A DNA stretch of 64,000 nucleotides. Origin: Priestia iocasae (GTDB lineage: Bacteria; Bacillota; Bacilli; Bacillales; Bacillaceae_H). Under the pieces are notes generated by a model, which searched no databases, was not told where the DNA came from, and worked only from the letters and a program-made list of their open reading frames with translations. This document shows, piece after piece, positions 37,076 to 45,892 of the stretch (the stretch's first letter is position 1; each line of letters starts with the position of its first letter). Where the stretch lies: assembly GCF_016909075.1 (NCBI RefSeq), contig NZ_JAFBFC010000001.1:434001-498000 (forward strand), read 5' to 3'. A program made the position numbers and the translations under genes.

Positions 37076-37279
37076 TCACCATATACTTCCATTATCGGTT
37101 AAGTAATCGTACACGACATCGTTAATAATTTCGTATAGATCGTTACTTGACTCAAGTTGTTTTTTTTCGATGACTTTATCGTAAAGGTGATGATGTTCAG
37201 AAGTAGTTAACGAAATAGATTCATGACCATAATGAGACAAGCAATTTAAAAGCATTTTTTGAATTAGTAATCGATCCAT
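37076..37279 (-). CDS. YqzH-like small protein
   Basis: 67-aa acidic, helical protein beginning MDRLLIQKMLLNCL. SD GAGGTGA before ATG 37279. Its size, composition and location after the yqjQ homolog match the uncharacterised B. subtilis YqzH. No membrane segment or metal motif. Function unknown. Confidence 0.7.
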   Translation of the reverse strand: MDRLLIQKMLLNCLSHYGHESISLTTSEHHHLYDKVIEKKQLESSNDLYEIINDVVYDYLTDNGSIW

Positions 37280-37359
37280 ACATTCACCTCATTAAGGACC
37301 ATTATACATGAGATGATAAGAATAAAATACGGTTATAGACGGTGTGGTGTGTTATATGA

Positions 37360-37572
37360 TTACTCATCTAACACTTGTTTAGCGCGTACACAGGAATCAA
37401 ACTTTCCTTTATGATTACCATCACAAAAAGGCATTTTCGTTGAAAGACCACATCGGCAAAGAGAGAAGGTTTGTTTTGTTTCAAATACATTTCCATCTGC
37501 ATCAATTAACTCTACATCCCCTGTTACACGAAAAGATCCGTTATCGTTTACTTTAATTTGAACTTTTGACAT
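37360..37572 (-). CDS. CDGSH iron-sulfur domain protein
   Basis: 70-aa protein with one CDGSH-type motif: C39-x-C41, then C50-D-G-x-H54 (CRCGLSTKMPFCDGNH). The three cysteines and one histidine bind a 2Fe-2S cluster. SD TAGGAGG is present. Stand-alone bacterial members are of unknown role, probably redox or cluster transfer. A HesB-like protein gene lies divergently, 142 bp away. Confidence 0.85.
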   Translation of the reverse strand: MSKVQIKVNDNGSFRVTGDVELIDADGNVFETKQTFSLCRCGLSTKMPFCDGNHKGKFDSCVRAKQVLDE

Positions 37573-37714
37573 ACATGTTCCTCCTAAGTGGAAAATAATA
37601 GAATGTACTATCTATATTACGCATAGTGCTCTGGATTTTCAACTTGTCTTAAATATTCGTAAGAAAAGAAAAACTATACTATACTGTAAGGGAAGTGGAA
37701 AGGAAGGGACAAAG

Positions 37715-38044
37715 ATGAAGATTACATTTACAGAAAAAGCGATTGAAAAAATGGAACAACTATTTCCTCAAAATGAAAATGAGTTAGTGAAACTTAAATA
37801 TGATACTGATGGATGTGGGTGCGTGGTGAGTGGGGTAACAGCCTTGTGGATTATCGATGAAGCAGATGAAGGCGACGTTAAAATTGAAACAAATTTCCGC
37901 CCTGTATTTGTTGAAAAAAACAAACAAGTGTTTTTAGATGATAACATGACGATTGACTATGTAGAGACTGCCAATACATTTATGCTCAAATGCCCTAGTC
38001 AAATTTTAAATCCTCGCATGTCACTCATTAATAAAATAAGCTGA
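37715..38044 (+). CDS. yqkB: HesB-like iron-sulfur biosynthesis family protein (YqkB)
   Basis: 109-aa A-type carrier-like protein. It keeps the HesB/IscA fold and the cysteines CGC (C34, C36) and C93 (LKCPS), but not the classic C-terminal CxC. B. subtilis YqkB is similar in size and location. SD GGAAGGGA precedes ATG. Its stop codon lies inside a large palindrome shared with the opposing yqkD. Confidence 0.85.
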   Translation: MKITFTEKAIEKMEQLFPQNENELVKLKYDTDGCGCVVSGVTALWIIDEADEGDVKIETNFRPVFVEKNKQVFLDDNMTIDYVETANTFMLKCPSQILNPRMSLINKIS

Positions 38045-38068
38045 ACTCCTAGGAGTTCAGCTTATTTT
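38033..38068. terminator. 36-bp perfect palindrome, bidirectional terminator containing two stop codons
   Basis: Arms 38033-38050 and 38051-38068 are exact complements, with AAAATAAG and CTTATTTT ends. It holds the stop of yqkB (38042-38044) and the stop of the convergent hydrolase gene (38051-38049). Confidence 0.93.
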
Positions 38069-38960
38069 GTTGCAAGAATGCATCAACTACGTTCTCATAT
38101 TCTTCTGGATTGTCTGCATAGGAGCGGGCATGAGTACCAAGTGGTGCTAGAAATAATTGTTTAGGCTCTTCTTTTTTATCATAAAGTTCTTTTGTCATGC
38201 GAGGTAAAATGTATGAATCTTCTTCACTATGAATAAATAGAATAGGCTCTTTAATTTGATCAATGATTTGAATAGGAGAGACATCTCTGAACGAATACCC
38301 ATCTCTTACCTTTAAGAATAGGTTGGCAATCGGCATAACCAGCTGTTTTGGTAAGCGAAAATCCTCTTTCAATCGGTATGATAATTGTTCTTCAAAGTCA
38401 GAAAAAGGACAATCAGCAATATAAAATGTTGCCCCGTCTTCTACTAAACCTGCGTATAACAAGGTTGTGACTGCACCCATCGATTCACCATGTATCCCAA
38501 GTGTAATATCTTGTCCAAATTGCTCTTTTGTCCAATTGACAATCGTTTGTAAATCAAATTTTTCATAATGGCCGTAACTCGTTGTTTTTCCTTCTGATAA
38601 GCCATGACGACGATGGTCATACAAAATGATATTCCATCCACGGTTTAAAAAGAGGTTCATATATTTTACAGAATTGATGGAGTGCACCGTAACTCCATGA
38701 CAAAAAATAATAAATCGTTTATCATCATTTTGCTTAATAACTGTACCAGACAACTGATAGCCAAAAGAAGATGGAATGGTAAATGATTGTTTTGGGAGAT
38801 TATGATAAAGCTGTTCTTGATAAAATCCTTCTGATGTCTCTCGTTCAATCAATTCGTCATCTGTTTTTTTCTTAATATACATCAGTCGGTTTGTAAAAAA
38901 GATACCAACGGTTAAAATATAGCCAATGATGACACCAATTAATAAGAACCATTTTTTCAT
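38049..38960 (-). CDS. alpha/beta hydrolase, membrane-anchored (YqkD-like)
   Basis: Alpha/beta hydrolase with an N-terminal membrane anchor (KKWFLLIGVIIGYILTVGIFF) and nucleophile elbow GIHGESMG; Asp and His are expected in HSEEDSYI and GTHARS. The frame is open 10 codons further. ATG 38960 with AAGGAG eight bases upstream gives 303 aa, as in B. subtilis YqkD. Likely a surface or membrane-associated esterase; substrate unknown. Confidence 0.85.
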   Translation of the reverse strand: MKKWFLLIGVIIGYILTVGIFFTNRLMYIKKKTDDELIERETSEGFYQEQLYHNLPKQSFTIPSSFGYQLSGTVIKQNDDKRFIIFCHGVTVHSINSVKYMNLFLNRGWNIILYDHRRHGLSEGKTTSYGHYEKFDLQTIVNWTKEQFGQDITLGIHGESMGAVTTLLYAGLVEDGATFYIADCPFSDFEEQLSYRLKEDFRLPKQLVMPIANLFLKVRDGYSFRDVSPIQIIDQIKEPILFIHSEEDSYILPRMTKELYDKKEEPKQLFLAPLGTHARSYADNPEEYENVVDAFLQQNKLNS

Positions 38961-39086
38961 TGTCTTAACTCCTTGTGAAAAACGTGACATAATATGTAAA
39001 GATACTCATATTGTAGCATTTTTACATAAAAGAAGGAACTAAGTGATCGGCATCATCTAATTGAAAAATTGCTTAAAAATAGTGTT

Positions 39087-39986
39087 CTATTGCAAAGAAA
39101 CAGGCTTTAAGGCAAAGTGCTTGCTGTCAATTTTACGGGATACATACGGAGCAATAAATGACACAGCTTCTAATAGCTTAGATGAATCAATATTTGTTTC
39201 AATTCCCATCTCATGTAACATAAACACGACGTCCTCTGTTGCGACATTTCCAGTGGCACCTTTTGCAAAAGGACATCCTCCAAGTCCACCAGCAGATGAA
39301 TCAAATCGCGAAGTCCCAGCTTGTAAAGCAGCGTAAATATTTGCGATAGCCATTCCTCTTGTATCATGAAAATGAGCTGTTAATAAGACCTCAGGAAATA
39401 ACTGATTTAGTTTTAAAAATAGTGAATACACGTCTTTGGGGTTAGCCATTCCAATCGTATCAGCGACACTAAGTTCATCAACGCCAGCTTCTACAAATTG
39501 CTTACAAAGAGCAATCGTATCTTCTTCCTTCATTTTTCCTTCATATGGGCAGTAAAAGGAGGTTGAAATGCAAGCACGAACAAACGTGTTTTCTTCTTTA
39601 AGATTTTGAATGATTGGAACAAGTTCTTGCATACTCTCTTTAGTCGTTTTGTTAATATTCTTTTTGTTAAAAGTGTTACTTACACCGACAAATACTGCAA
39701 CTGCTTGACAATGTAACTCTTTTGCTAGTTCAACGCCTTTTTGATTCGGAGCTAATACGATGTTTCTGAGCGAGTCAGAGCAAGCAGAAACGACTTCTTT
39801 CGCATCTTTCATTTGTGGCACCCATTTTGGTGAAACGAAAGACGTAACCTCCATTTCAGTAAATCCTGCTTGTTTTAACAAGTTAATAAACGTAATTTTC
39901 GCTTCAGTTGGTACAAACTGCTTTTCATTTTGCAGACCATCGCGTGGTCCAACTTCAATAATGGTGACAGCTTTAGGTAAAGTCAT
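39087..39986 (-). CDS. mvaB: hydroxymethylglutaryl-CoA lyase
   Basis: Cleaves HMG-CoA to acetoacetate and acetyl-CoA, the last specific step of leucine degradation. 299-aa TIM barrel with catalytic R15/D16 in GPRDGLQNE, the metal-binding HFHDTRG and the flexible G-loop cysteine in GGCPFAKGATGN. SD GAGGAGG. It is transcribed away from the thiolase and scoAB genes. Isovaleryl-CoA dehydrogenase and methylcrotonyl-CoA carboxylase genes are absent here. Confidence 0.93.
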   Translation of the reverse strand: MTLPKAVTIIEVGPRDGLQNEKQFVPTEAKITFINLLKQAGFTEMEVTSFVSPKWVPQMKDAKEVVSACSDSLRNIVLAPNQKGVELAKELHCQAVAVFVGVSNTFNKKNINKTTKESMQELVPIIQNLKEENTFVRACISTSFYCPYEGKMKEEDTIALCKQFVEAGVDELSVADTIGMANPKDVYSLFLKLNQLFPEVLLTAHFHDTRGMAIANIYAALQAGTSRFDSSAGGLGGCPFAKGATGNVATEDVVFMLHEMGIETNIDSSKLLEAVSFIAPYVSRKIDSKHFALKPVSLQ

Positions 39987-40011
39987 AAATTCATTTCCTC
40001 CTCAACAAAAA

Positions 40012-40025
40012 TGATAACGCTTACT
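40012..40025 (-). promoter_or_regulatory. cre-like site upstream of mvaB
   Basis: On the minus strand AGTAAGCGTTATCA matches the cre consensus TGWAANCGNTNWCA except at the first base, 26 bases before the mvaB start. Confidence 0.45.
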
Positions 40026-40158
40026 TAATAACTAGTTTAATTTATAATTTTAGGAATTCAATAAAAAATATAAATTTTGACAAAATAAGAGGAATTTCTG
40101 ATAAGTCGTCGAATAGGTATACTGACAGTTATCAAACAGTAAGGAGTTGTTTTACGAC

Positions 40159-41346
40159 ATGAGTCAAACAGATGTAGTTATTGTAAGTGCTGTGCGAACT
40201 GCAATCGGCAGCTTTGGGGGAAGTTTACAAAATGTTTCTGCAACAACTTTAGGAGGCACTGTAATTAAAGAGGCTTTAAACAAAGTAGGTCTAACAGGTG
40301 CTGAGGTAGACGAAGTAATAATGGGAAATGTCTTACAAGCAGGCTTAGGACAAAATCCAGCTCGTCAAGCGGCTCTTGCTGCAGGTGTACCTGAGACGGT
40401 TTCTTCTTTAACAATTAATAAAGTGTGTGGATCAGGACTAAAGGCGGTTCACTTAGCGACACAAGCGATCCTTGCTGGAGATGCTGATGTAATTGTAGCT
40501 GGTGGAATGGAAAATATGAGTCAAGCACCTTATTTATTACAAGGTGCCCGAAATGGCTATAAAATGGGTGATCAAAAAGTCGTTGATAGCATGATTAAAG
40601 ATGGGCTATGGTGTGCGTTTAACGATTATCATATGGGTGTTACAGCTGAAAATTTATGTGAAAAATATAACATTTCAAGAGAAGAGCAAGACGAATTTGC
40701 TGCTTTAAGTCAGCAAAAAGCAGAGGCTGCAATTGAATCTAATCGATTTACAGATGAAATTGTACCAGTAGAAGTTCCAGGACGTAAAGGGCAGGTTACA
40801 ATCGTTGCAAAAGATGAATTTCCTCGTTATGGTACAACTGCTGAAGGCTTAGGGAAACTACGTCCTGCATTTAAAAAAGATGGTTCTGTAACAGCGGGTA
40901 ACGCTTCTGGTATTAATGATGGAGCTGCTGCTGTTGTCGTTATGAGCCGTAAGAAAGCAGAAGAATTAGGATTACAACCACTTGTAACAATTAAAGCAAA
41001 TGCAAGTGCTGGTGTTGACCCAAGTATTATGGGAATTGGGCCTGTAAGTGCAGTGAAAAAAGCATTAGAAAAAGCAGCTGTTCAACTAGCGGATATGGAC
41101 TTAGTAGAAGCGAATGAAGCCTTTGCTGCTCAATCGATTGCTGTGGATCGTGAGTTGCATTTTGATAAAGAAAAGCTGAATGTGAACGGTGGCGCTATTG
41201 CTCTAGGACATCCAATTGGAGCAAGCGGTACACGTGTATTAGTAACACTTATCCATGAGATGCAAAAACGTGATGCAAAACTTGGTCTAGCAACATTATG
41301 TATTGGTGGCGGACAAGGTGTAGCAACAATTGTTGAAAAAGCATAA
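40159..41346 (+). CDS. acetyl-CoA C-acetyltransferase (thiolase)
   Basis: Degradative/biosynthetic thiolase of 395 aa. Nucleophile C90 ([11 protein letters not shown]), H351 (GHPIGASG) and C381 (CIGGGQG). It splits acetoacetyl-CoA to two acetyl-CoA. ATG 40159 is preferred over TTG 40147, which abuts the SD AAGGAG. It has its own terminator, but the next genes (scoAB) provide its substrate acetoacetyl-CoA. Confidence 0.93.
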   Translation: MSQTDVVIVSAVRTAIGSFGGSLQNVSATTLGGTVIKEALNKVGLTGAEVDEVIMGNVLQAGLGQNPARQAALAAGVPETVSSLTINKVCGSGLKAVHLATQAILAGDADVIVAGGMENMSQAPYLLQGARNGYKMGDQKVVDSMIKDGLWCAFNDYHMGVTAENLCEKYNISREEQDEFAALSQQKAEAAIESNRFTDEIVPVEVPGRKGQVTIVAKDEFPRYGTTAEGLGKLRPAFKKDGSVTAGNASGINDGAAAVVVMSRKKAEELGLQPLVTIKANASAGVDPSIMGIGPVSAVKKALEKAAVQLADMDLVEANEAFAAQSIAVDRELHFDKEKLNVNGGAIALGHPIGASGTRVLVTLIHEMQKRDAKLGLATLCIGGGQGVATIVEKA

Positions 41347-41361
41347 TCAATCATTATAAAA

Positions 41362-41405
41362 AATGAATGGTAATCTTCTGTAAAAAGAAGGTTACCATTC
41401 ATTTA
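41362..41405 (+). terminator. terminator of the thiolase gene
   Basis: 17-bp stem with one G-U, arms 41363-41379 and 41386-41402, short T-rich tail. Confidence 0.8.
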
Positions 41406-41455
41406 TGAATATAAAGTGGAATATTGTATCTTAACGAATACTTTTAATTCCTAAA

Positions 41456-41469
41456 AGAAAGCGTTTTCA
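41456..41469 (+). promoter_or_regulatory. cre site upstream of scoA
   Basis: AGAAAGCGTTTTCA matches the cre consensus at all but the first base. It lies 15 bases before the scoA start, next to the SD, where CcpA binding would block transcription elongation. Confidence 0.6.
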
Positions 41470-41483
41470 AAAGGAGTGGGACG

Positions 41484-42173
41484 ATGAAACAAGTACATAC
41501 ATCTTTTATAGAAGCAGTAAAGGATATTCATGATGGCGCCACGATTATGGTGGGTGGATTTGGTCTGTGTGGAATTCCAGAGAATTTAATTTTGGCTCTT
41601 GTTGAAACAGGGGTAAAAGATTTGACGGTTATTTCAAATAACTGTGGAGTAGATGATTGGGGACTAGGTTTATTACTAAAAAATAAGCAGATTAAAAAAA
41701 TGGTCGGTTCTTACGTAGGTGAGAATAAAGAATTTGAGCGACAAGTGCTTTCGGGAGAAATTGAAGTAGAGTTGTTACCTCAAGGAACACTTGCAGAAAA
41801 AATTCGCGCAGGTGGTGCTGGTATCCCAGCATTTTATACACCAGCTGGAGTGGGTACACCAGTTGCAATGGGGAAAGAGACGCGTGTATTCGATGGAAAG
41901 GAATATGTTCTTGAAGAGGCGCTAGTTGCAGATTTTAGCTTAGTCAGAGCTTGGAAAGCAGATCACATGGGGAATTTAATTTATAACAAAACAGCTCGAA
42001 ACTTTAGTCCAATGATCGCTGCAGCTGGAAAAGTAACCATTGCAGAGGTGGAAGAATTATATGAAACAGGAGCACTAGATCCAAATATGATTCATACGCC
42101 AAGTGTATATGTGCAATCACTTATTGTTGGAAAGCAAGAAAAGCGTATTGAGCGTTTAACAGTTCAACAGTAA
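41484..42173 (+). CDS. scoA: 3-oxoacid CoA-transferase subunit A
   Basis: Alpha chain of succinyl-CoA:acetoacetate CoA-transferase (family I). 229 aa with the CoA-binding glycine motif [12 protein letters not shown] and [29 protein letters not shown] precedes ATG. It activates acetoacetate from MvaB for the thiolase. scoB follows after 20 nt. Confidence 0.94.
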   Translation: MKQVHTSFIEAVKDIHDGATIMVGGFGLCGIPENLILALVETGVKDLTVISNNCGVDDWGLGLLLKNKQIKKMVGSYVGENKEFERQVLSGEIEVELLPQGTLAEKIRAGGAGIPAFYTPAGVGTPVAMGKETRVFDGKEYVLEEALVADFSLVRAWKADHMGNLIYNKTARNFSPMIAAAGKVTIAEVEELYETGALDPNMIHTPSVYVQSLIVGKQEKRIERLTVQQ

Positions 42174-42193
42174 CGGAAAGGGGAAGGTACACG

Positions 42194-42862
42194 ATGATTA
42201 AAGACGGTGTGAAAGTAAGAGAGAAGATTGCAAAGCGTGCTGAAAGAGAAATTGAAAATGGCTTTTATGTTAATTTAGGGATTGGTATTCCTACTTTAGT
42301 AGCAAATTATATTTCAGGCGATAAAACAGTCGTCCTACAATCTGAGAATGGATTATTAGGAATTGGTCCATATCCAAAAGAAGAAAATGTAGATCCAGAC
42401 TTAATCAACGCAGGTAAAGAAACGGTGACAGCTATTCCAGGTGCCGCTTATTTTGATAGCGCAGAGTCCTTTGGCATGATTCGTGGGGGGCATATTAATC
42501 TAGCTATTCTTGGAGGAATGGAAGTAGCAGAGAACGGTGATTTAGCTAACTGGATGATTCCAGGGAAAATGATTAAAGGAATGGGCGGGGCAATGGACCT
42601 TGTTCATGGAGCAAAGCGTATTATTGTTATTATGGAACATGTAAATAGAAAAGGTGAGCCTAAGATTTTAAAAGAATGTACGCTTCCATTGACAGGACAA
42701 GGAGTTGTAAATCGTATTATTACAGACCGTGCTGTCATCGATGTGACCGCAGAGGGGTTAAAACTAATTGAAGTAGCAACAGGATATACGATTGAAGAAG
42801 TAATCGCTTCAACAGAACCTAAGCTAATCGTTGACGACACCGTAAAAGTAGACGCGTACTAA
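42194..42862 (+). CDS. scoB: 3-oxoacid CoA-transferase subunit B
   Basis: Beta chain carrying the catalytic glutamate E51 in [10 protein letters not shown], which forms the enzyme-CoA thioester. 222 aa, SD GGGGAAGG. Together with ScoA, MvaB and the thiolase it makes a complete HMG-CoA to acetyl-CoA segment. Confidence 0.94.
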   Translation: MIKDGVKVREKIAKRAEREIENGFYVNLGIGIPTLVANYISGDKTVVLQSENGLLGIGPYPKEENVDPDLINAGKETVTAIPGAAYFDSAESFGMIRGGHINLAILGGMEVAENGDLANWMIPGKMIKGMGGAMDLVHGAKRIIVIMEHVNRKGEPKILKECTLPLTGQGVVNRIITDRAVIDVTAEGLKLIEVATGYTIEEVIASTEPKLIVDDTVKVDAY

Positions 42863-42938
42863 TTGTTAATTTCTTTCTGATTTGTCGTGCCTTATGATAT
42901 ACTATCTTAAACATCAATGGTGTGAGTGAGGGGTTATC

Positions 42939-43166
42939 ATGGCAAAGCAAAAGAAAACAGAAGACAGATTAAGTTTAAAAGATCAGCTAGATACAAGCTT
43001 GCTTGAACAGCTGAAGCAAAAAAAGCAAGCATTACAAGCAAAAGAAGTAAAAAAGCAAGAAGAAGAACAGAAAAAGCGTGAAGAAGCACGTAAGAAGGCT
43101 GAGAAGAATAAGACCTTTGAACAGCTTCTAAGTGAAAGCGACTTGAACTGGAAACAATATAAATAA
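42939..43166 (+). CDS. yqkE: YqkE family protein (DUF3886)
   Basis: 75-aa very highly charged protein. An N-terminal SLKDQLDTSLLEQLKQ segment leads to a Lys/Glu-rich coiled coil (residues about 28-58) and the conserved tail FEQLLSESDLNWKQYK. Matches B. subtilis YqkE in length and ends. Function unknown. Confidence 0.85.
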   Translation: MAKQKKTEDRLSLKDQLDTSLLEQLKQKKQALQAKEVKKQEEEQKKREEARKKAEKNKTFEQLLSESDLNWKQYK

Positions 43167-43173
43167 ACTAATT

Positions 43174-43231
43174 AAAACCCCCTGTCTCTATGATTTCATC
43201 AAATTGATGAATAGAGTGACAGGGGGTTTTG
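43174..43231. terminator. bidirectional terminator between yqkE and the aldo/keto reductase gene
   Basis: AAAACCCCCTGTC outer arm with complement, a second TCTAT/ATAGA stem and an inner TCATCA/TGATGA stem. A- and T-runs on both sides. Confidence 0.93.
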
Positions 43232-43245
43232 TTGAATTGCGTCTA

Positions 43246-44166
43246 TTAGCGATGACTAGTATAGGTTAGTGATTTAGATAATACCTGAATGGCCTTGTAT
43301 TCTTCGTCTGTTAGTGTTGACTGATTAATAGCCTCAACATTTTCTTTGAGTTGTTGCATGCTACTTGCTCCTGCTATTACAGAAGCAACGACTGGAGAAT
43401 GTAAGCAATAATGTAAGGCAGTTGCATTTAGTGATTCGTGTGTATGAAGGCGTTGAAGTTCTGGAAGTAACTGTGACAACTCGTTGCTTGAGTAATCTAA
43501 ATAACCTTTCTCGTTAAATGACTCCTTGAACTTCTTCATACCTTTATTTGTTAACAATCCTTTTCCAACAGGTCCACGTGCTACAATGCTTATTTTATTT
43601 TCTTGAAGAAGAGGCATTACAGTTTCTTCAGGTCGGCGATCTAAAATGCTATATTGCATCATAACGCTCACAATAGAGGATTTTTCTACATATTCACGAA
43701 TGACATTTGGTCGAATGGAAGAGATTCCATAATAGCGAATGACGCCTTCTTTCTTTAAATCTTCAAATGCTTCAATTGTCTCATCAATGTTATCTTCAAT
43801 TGTACCTCCATGAAGTTGATACAAATCGATATAGTCTGTTTGAAGTCGCTGTAAGCTATCTTTGACGGCTTTTTTTATGTATGACTTTGAAGGGTCCCAA
43901 CTCCATCCGTCTTTGTCTTTATTCCATTTGTTTCCTACTTTTGTAGCTAAAATTAAGTCGTTTCTTTTCTCTTTTATCGCTTTTCCAACAAACTCTTCAT
44001 TTAATCCAAAATCATATAAATCAGCTGTATCTAAATAGTTAATTCCTTGATCAACTGCAGCATCAATGATAGTAGTAGCTTGATGCTCATCTTTCCCTAG
44101 AGACATACATCCTAATCCTAACTTGCTTACATATAAATCTGACGTTCCAAGTTGGCGTTTCTCCAC
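43246..44166 (-). CDS. aldo/keto reductase (YqkF-like)
   Basis: TIM-barrel NADP(H)-dependent reductase, 306 aa. Catalytic tetrad residues are in DTADLYD (Asp and Tyr), ATKVGN (Lys) and YQLHGG (His). The frame is open to 44199. GTG 44166 has AGGAG eight bases upstream and gives the same length as B. subtilis YqkF. Substrate unknown. Confidence 0.9.
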   Translation of the reverse strand: MEKRQLGTSDLYVSKLGLGCMSLGKDEHQATTIIDAAVDQGINYLDTADLYDFGLNEEFVGKAIKEKRNDLILATKVGNKWNKDKDGWSWDPSKSYIKKAVKDSLQRLQTDYIDLYQLHGGTIEDNIDETIEAFEDLKKEGVIRYYGISSIRPNVIREYVEKSSIVSVMMQYSILDRRPEETVMPLLQENKISIVARGPVGKGLLTNKGMKKFKESFNEKGYLDYSSNELSQLLPELQRLHTHESLNATALHYCLHSPVVASVIAGASSMQQLKENVEAINQSTLTDEEYKAIQVLSKSLTYTSHR

Positions 44167-44252
44167 TTTTCTCACTCCTAAAGCAATGATTTGTTTCATC
44201 TCTTTTATTGTAGCTTGAAGTGAACGAGGAACTCAAATTTCAGCGTTTAGCT

Positions 44253-44296
44253 AAAAAGAAAAGAGCTAACAATAAGCTGTTAGCTCTTTTCTTTTT
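44253..44296 (-). terminator. terminator of mciZ
   Basis: 18-bp perfect stem (44253-44270 with 44279-44296), eight-base loop. The mciZ stop codon lies in the upstream arm of the minus-strand RNA, and a U-run closes it. Confidence 0.88.
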
Positions 44297-44420
44297 GGTG
44301 AATATGCTCAATCCATTCATCCATATATTCAAAGTGTTGGCTATATTCTTTTAGCTTTTGGCGAATTTCCCATGCTTTTCCTATTAAAATAATTTGCTTT
44401 TCTTGTACATAAACTTTCAT
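44280..44420 (-). CDS. mciZ: Z-ring formation inhibitor MciZ
   Basis: 46-aa peptide gene on the minus strand, ATG 44420-44418, TAA 44282-44280, preceded by TAGGGGGTAG. The protein begins MKVYVQEKQ and holds the conserved core LIGKAWEIRQKLKEY followed by FEYMDEWI. This agrees with B. subtilis MciZ, the sigma-E-made mother-cell peptide that caps FtsZ filaments and blocks Z-ring assembly. Its place between yqkF and nudF is also the same. It is about six residues longer at the C-terminus than the 40-aa B. subtilis peptide. Confidence 0.9.
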   Translation of the reverse strand: MKVYVQEKQIILIGKAWEIRQKLKEYSQHFEYMDEWIEHIHQKEKS

Positions 44421-44491
44421 TTGTTCTACCCCCTAAACGTCGTATGATAGAATATATGTAGCAATGAAAAAAATAGAACGAGGTGTATAAA

Positions 44492-45043
44492 ATGAAACAT
44501 TTAATAGAAAAAACACTATCATCTAAGAGGATTTTTCAAGGACGTGTGATTGATCTCTACCATGAAGAAGTCGAGTTACCTAATGGAAAAACGAGTAAGC
44601 GAGAAATTGTCAAACACCCTGGTGCAGTAGCGGTAATTGCCATGACGGATGATCATAAAATGGTGATGGTCAAGCAATATCGGAAAGCAATGGATCGTAT
44701 TCTCGTTGAAATTCCTGCAGGTAAGCTTGAACAAGGAGAAGAACCAATTGAGACAGCTAAAAGAGAGTTAGAAGAAGAGACAGGTTATACGTGTGACTCG
44801 TTACGTCACATTATTTCTTTCTACACGTCTCCTGGATTTGCTGATGAACTTGTACACCTTTACCTTGCGGAAGAACTGAAAGTAATGGAAACAAAAGCAG
44901 AATTAGATGAAGATGAGTTTGTTGACGTTTTACACCTTTCATTAGAAGAAGCATTAACCTATATTCAAACACAACAAATTTACGATGCAAAAACAGCTTA
45001 TGCCGTACAATACTTACAATTGAGAAGTGCGATAGGAGAGTAG
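44492..45043 (+). CDS. nudF: ADP-ribose pyrophosphatase NudF
   Basis: Nudix hydrolase cleaving ADP-ribose to AMP and ribose-5-phosphate. The full Nudix box GX5EX7REUXEEXGU runs from G77 to Y99. 183 aa from ATG 44492; the upstream GTG 44483 is part of the SD GAGGTG. Divergent from mciZ. Confidence 0.93.
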   Translation: MKHLIEKTLSSKRIFQGRVIDLYHEEVELPNGKTSKREIVKHPGAVAVIAMTDDHKMVMVKQYRKAMDRILVEIPAGKLEQGEEPIETAKRELEEETGYTCDSLRHIISFYTSPGFADELVHLYLAEELKVMETKAELDEDEFVDVLHLSLEEALTYIQTQQIYDAKTAYAVQYLQLRSAIGE

Positions 45044-45080
45044 AACAACGCTTTCTCTATCATAAATTTTTGTTGCGGAC

Positions 45081-45108
45081 TCATATATAAAACCTTCTAT
45101 CATATACT
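45081..45108 (+). promoter_or_regulatory. sigma-E promoter of spoIIM
   Basis: TCATATA (45081-45087), 13-bp spacer, CATATACT (45101-45108), close to the sigma-E pattern (-35 ATATT-like, -10 CATACA-T). spoIIM is sigma-E dependent in B. subtilis. Confidence 0.65.
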
Positions 45109-45136
45109 CTACTAAGAGATTAATAGGAGGATACCT

Positions 45137-45781
45137 ATGAAGAAGAGACCGTTTCAAAGAGCGTCTATTTCCCATTTTCGTGAGAATAGTTCTATTTATT
45201 TATTTGTTTTGATTTTGTTTTTAATGGGTGTTATTTTTGGTGCCATTGTTGTCAATAGTTTAAGCTTAGAGCAAAAGCAGGATTTGTATTTCTATTTGAA
45301 TCGTTTCTTTGGACAGGTGCTAGCAGGAGAAGTAGCAAGTAGTTCTGAAATGTTTCAGCAAAGCTTTTTTCATAACCTAAAGTATTTAGGCTTTATCTGG
45401 TTGTTAGGTATCTCAATTATTGGTTTACCAGTTGTGCTCGTATTGTTGTTTTTAAAAGGAATGGTCATTGGATTTACTGTTGGTTTTTTGGTAAACCAAA
45501 TGGGGCTACAAGGGTTTGCCGTTTCGTTCGTGTCCATCATGCCTCAAAATATCTTTTTGATTCCTGCGTTTATTGTTCTATCAACTGTGTCGGTGGCTTT
45601 TTCGTTAAAGTTAATCAGACAGCAATTTTTTAAAGGGATAAACGAGCCTGTTTCTTCAGCTTTTTTGCGTTATAGTATGACAATGGTTGCTGTGGTCATT
45701 CTCATCGCTTGTGCATCAACGATTGAAGCATATGTATCGCCTTTATTGATGAAAACCGTCATGACAGGTATTCAAAAATAA
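45137..45781 (+). CDS. spoIIM: stage II sporulation protein M
   Basis: Membrane subunit of the SpoIIDMP machine that thins septal peptidoglycan and drives engulfment. 214 aa, about five transmembrane segments, N-terminal basic cytoplasmic tail, conserved GFTVGFLVNQMG and MPQNIFLIPAF. SD TAGGAGG precedes ATG. Its stop codon overlaps a Fur/PerR-like box of the next gene. Confidence 0.94.
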   Translation: MKKRPFQRASISHFRENSSIYLFVLILFLMGVIFGAIVVNSLSLEQKQDLYFYLNRFFGQVLAGEVASSSEMFQQSFFHNLKYLGFIWLLGISIIGLPVVLVLLFLKGMVIGFTVGFLVNQMGLQGFAVSFVSIMPQNIFLIPAFIVLSTVSVAFSLKLIRQQFFKGINEPVSSAFLRYSMTMVAVVILIACASTIEAYVSPLLMKTVMTGIQK

Positions 45782-45862
45782 TAATAATTATTAAATAATA
45801 ATATTTATTTTTGTTTAATTGTAATGATTTTATTTTGACACTTCCCTTACATTTGATATAAT
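45779..45862 (+). promoter_or_regulatory. fur promoter with PerR/Fur-like boxes
   Basis: TTGACA (45835-45840), 16-bp spacer, TATAAT (45857-45862), both consensus. TAATAATAATTATTA (45779-45793) matches the 15-bp Fur and PerR consensus at 12 of 14 positions. TTGTAATGATTTTAT (45819-45833), ending against the -35, matches the PerR box at 11 of 14. fur is in the PerR regulon in B. subtilis. Confidence 0.6.
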
Positions 45863-45892
45863 AGGTAGGTAGTGGCGAGGGAGGGAATGTTG

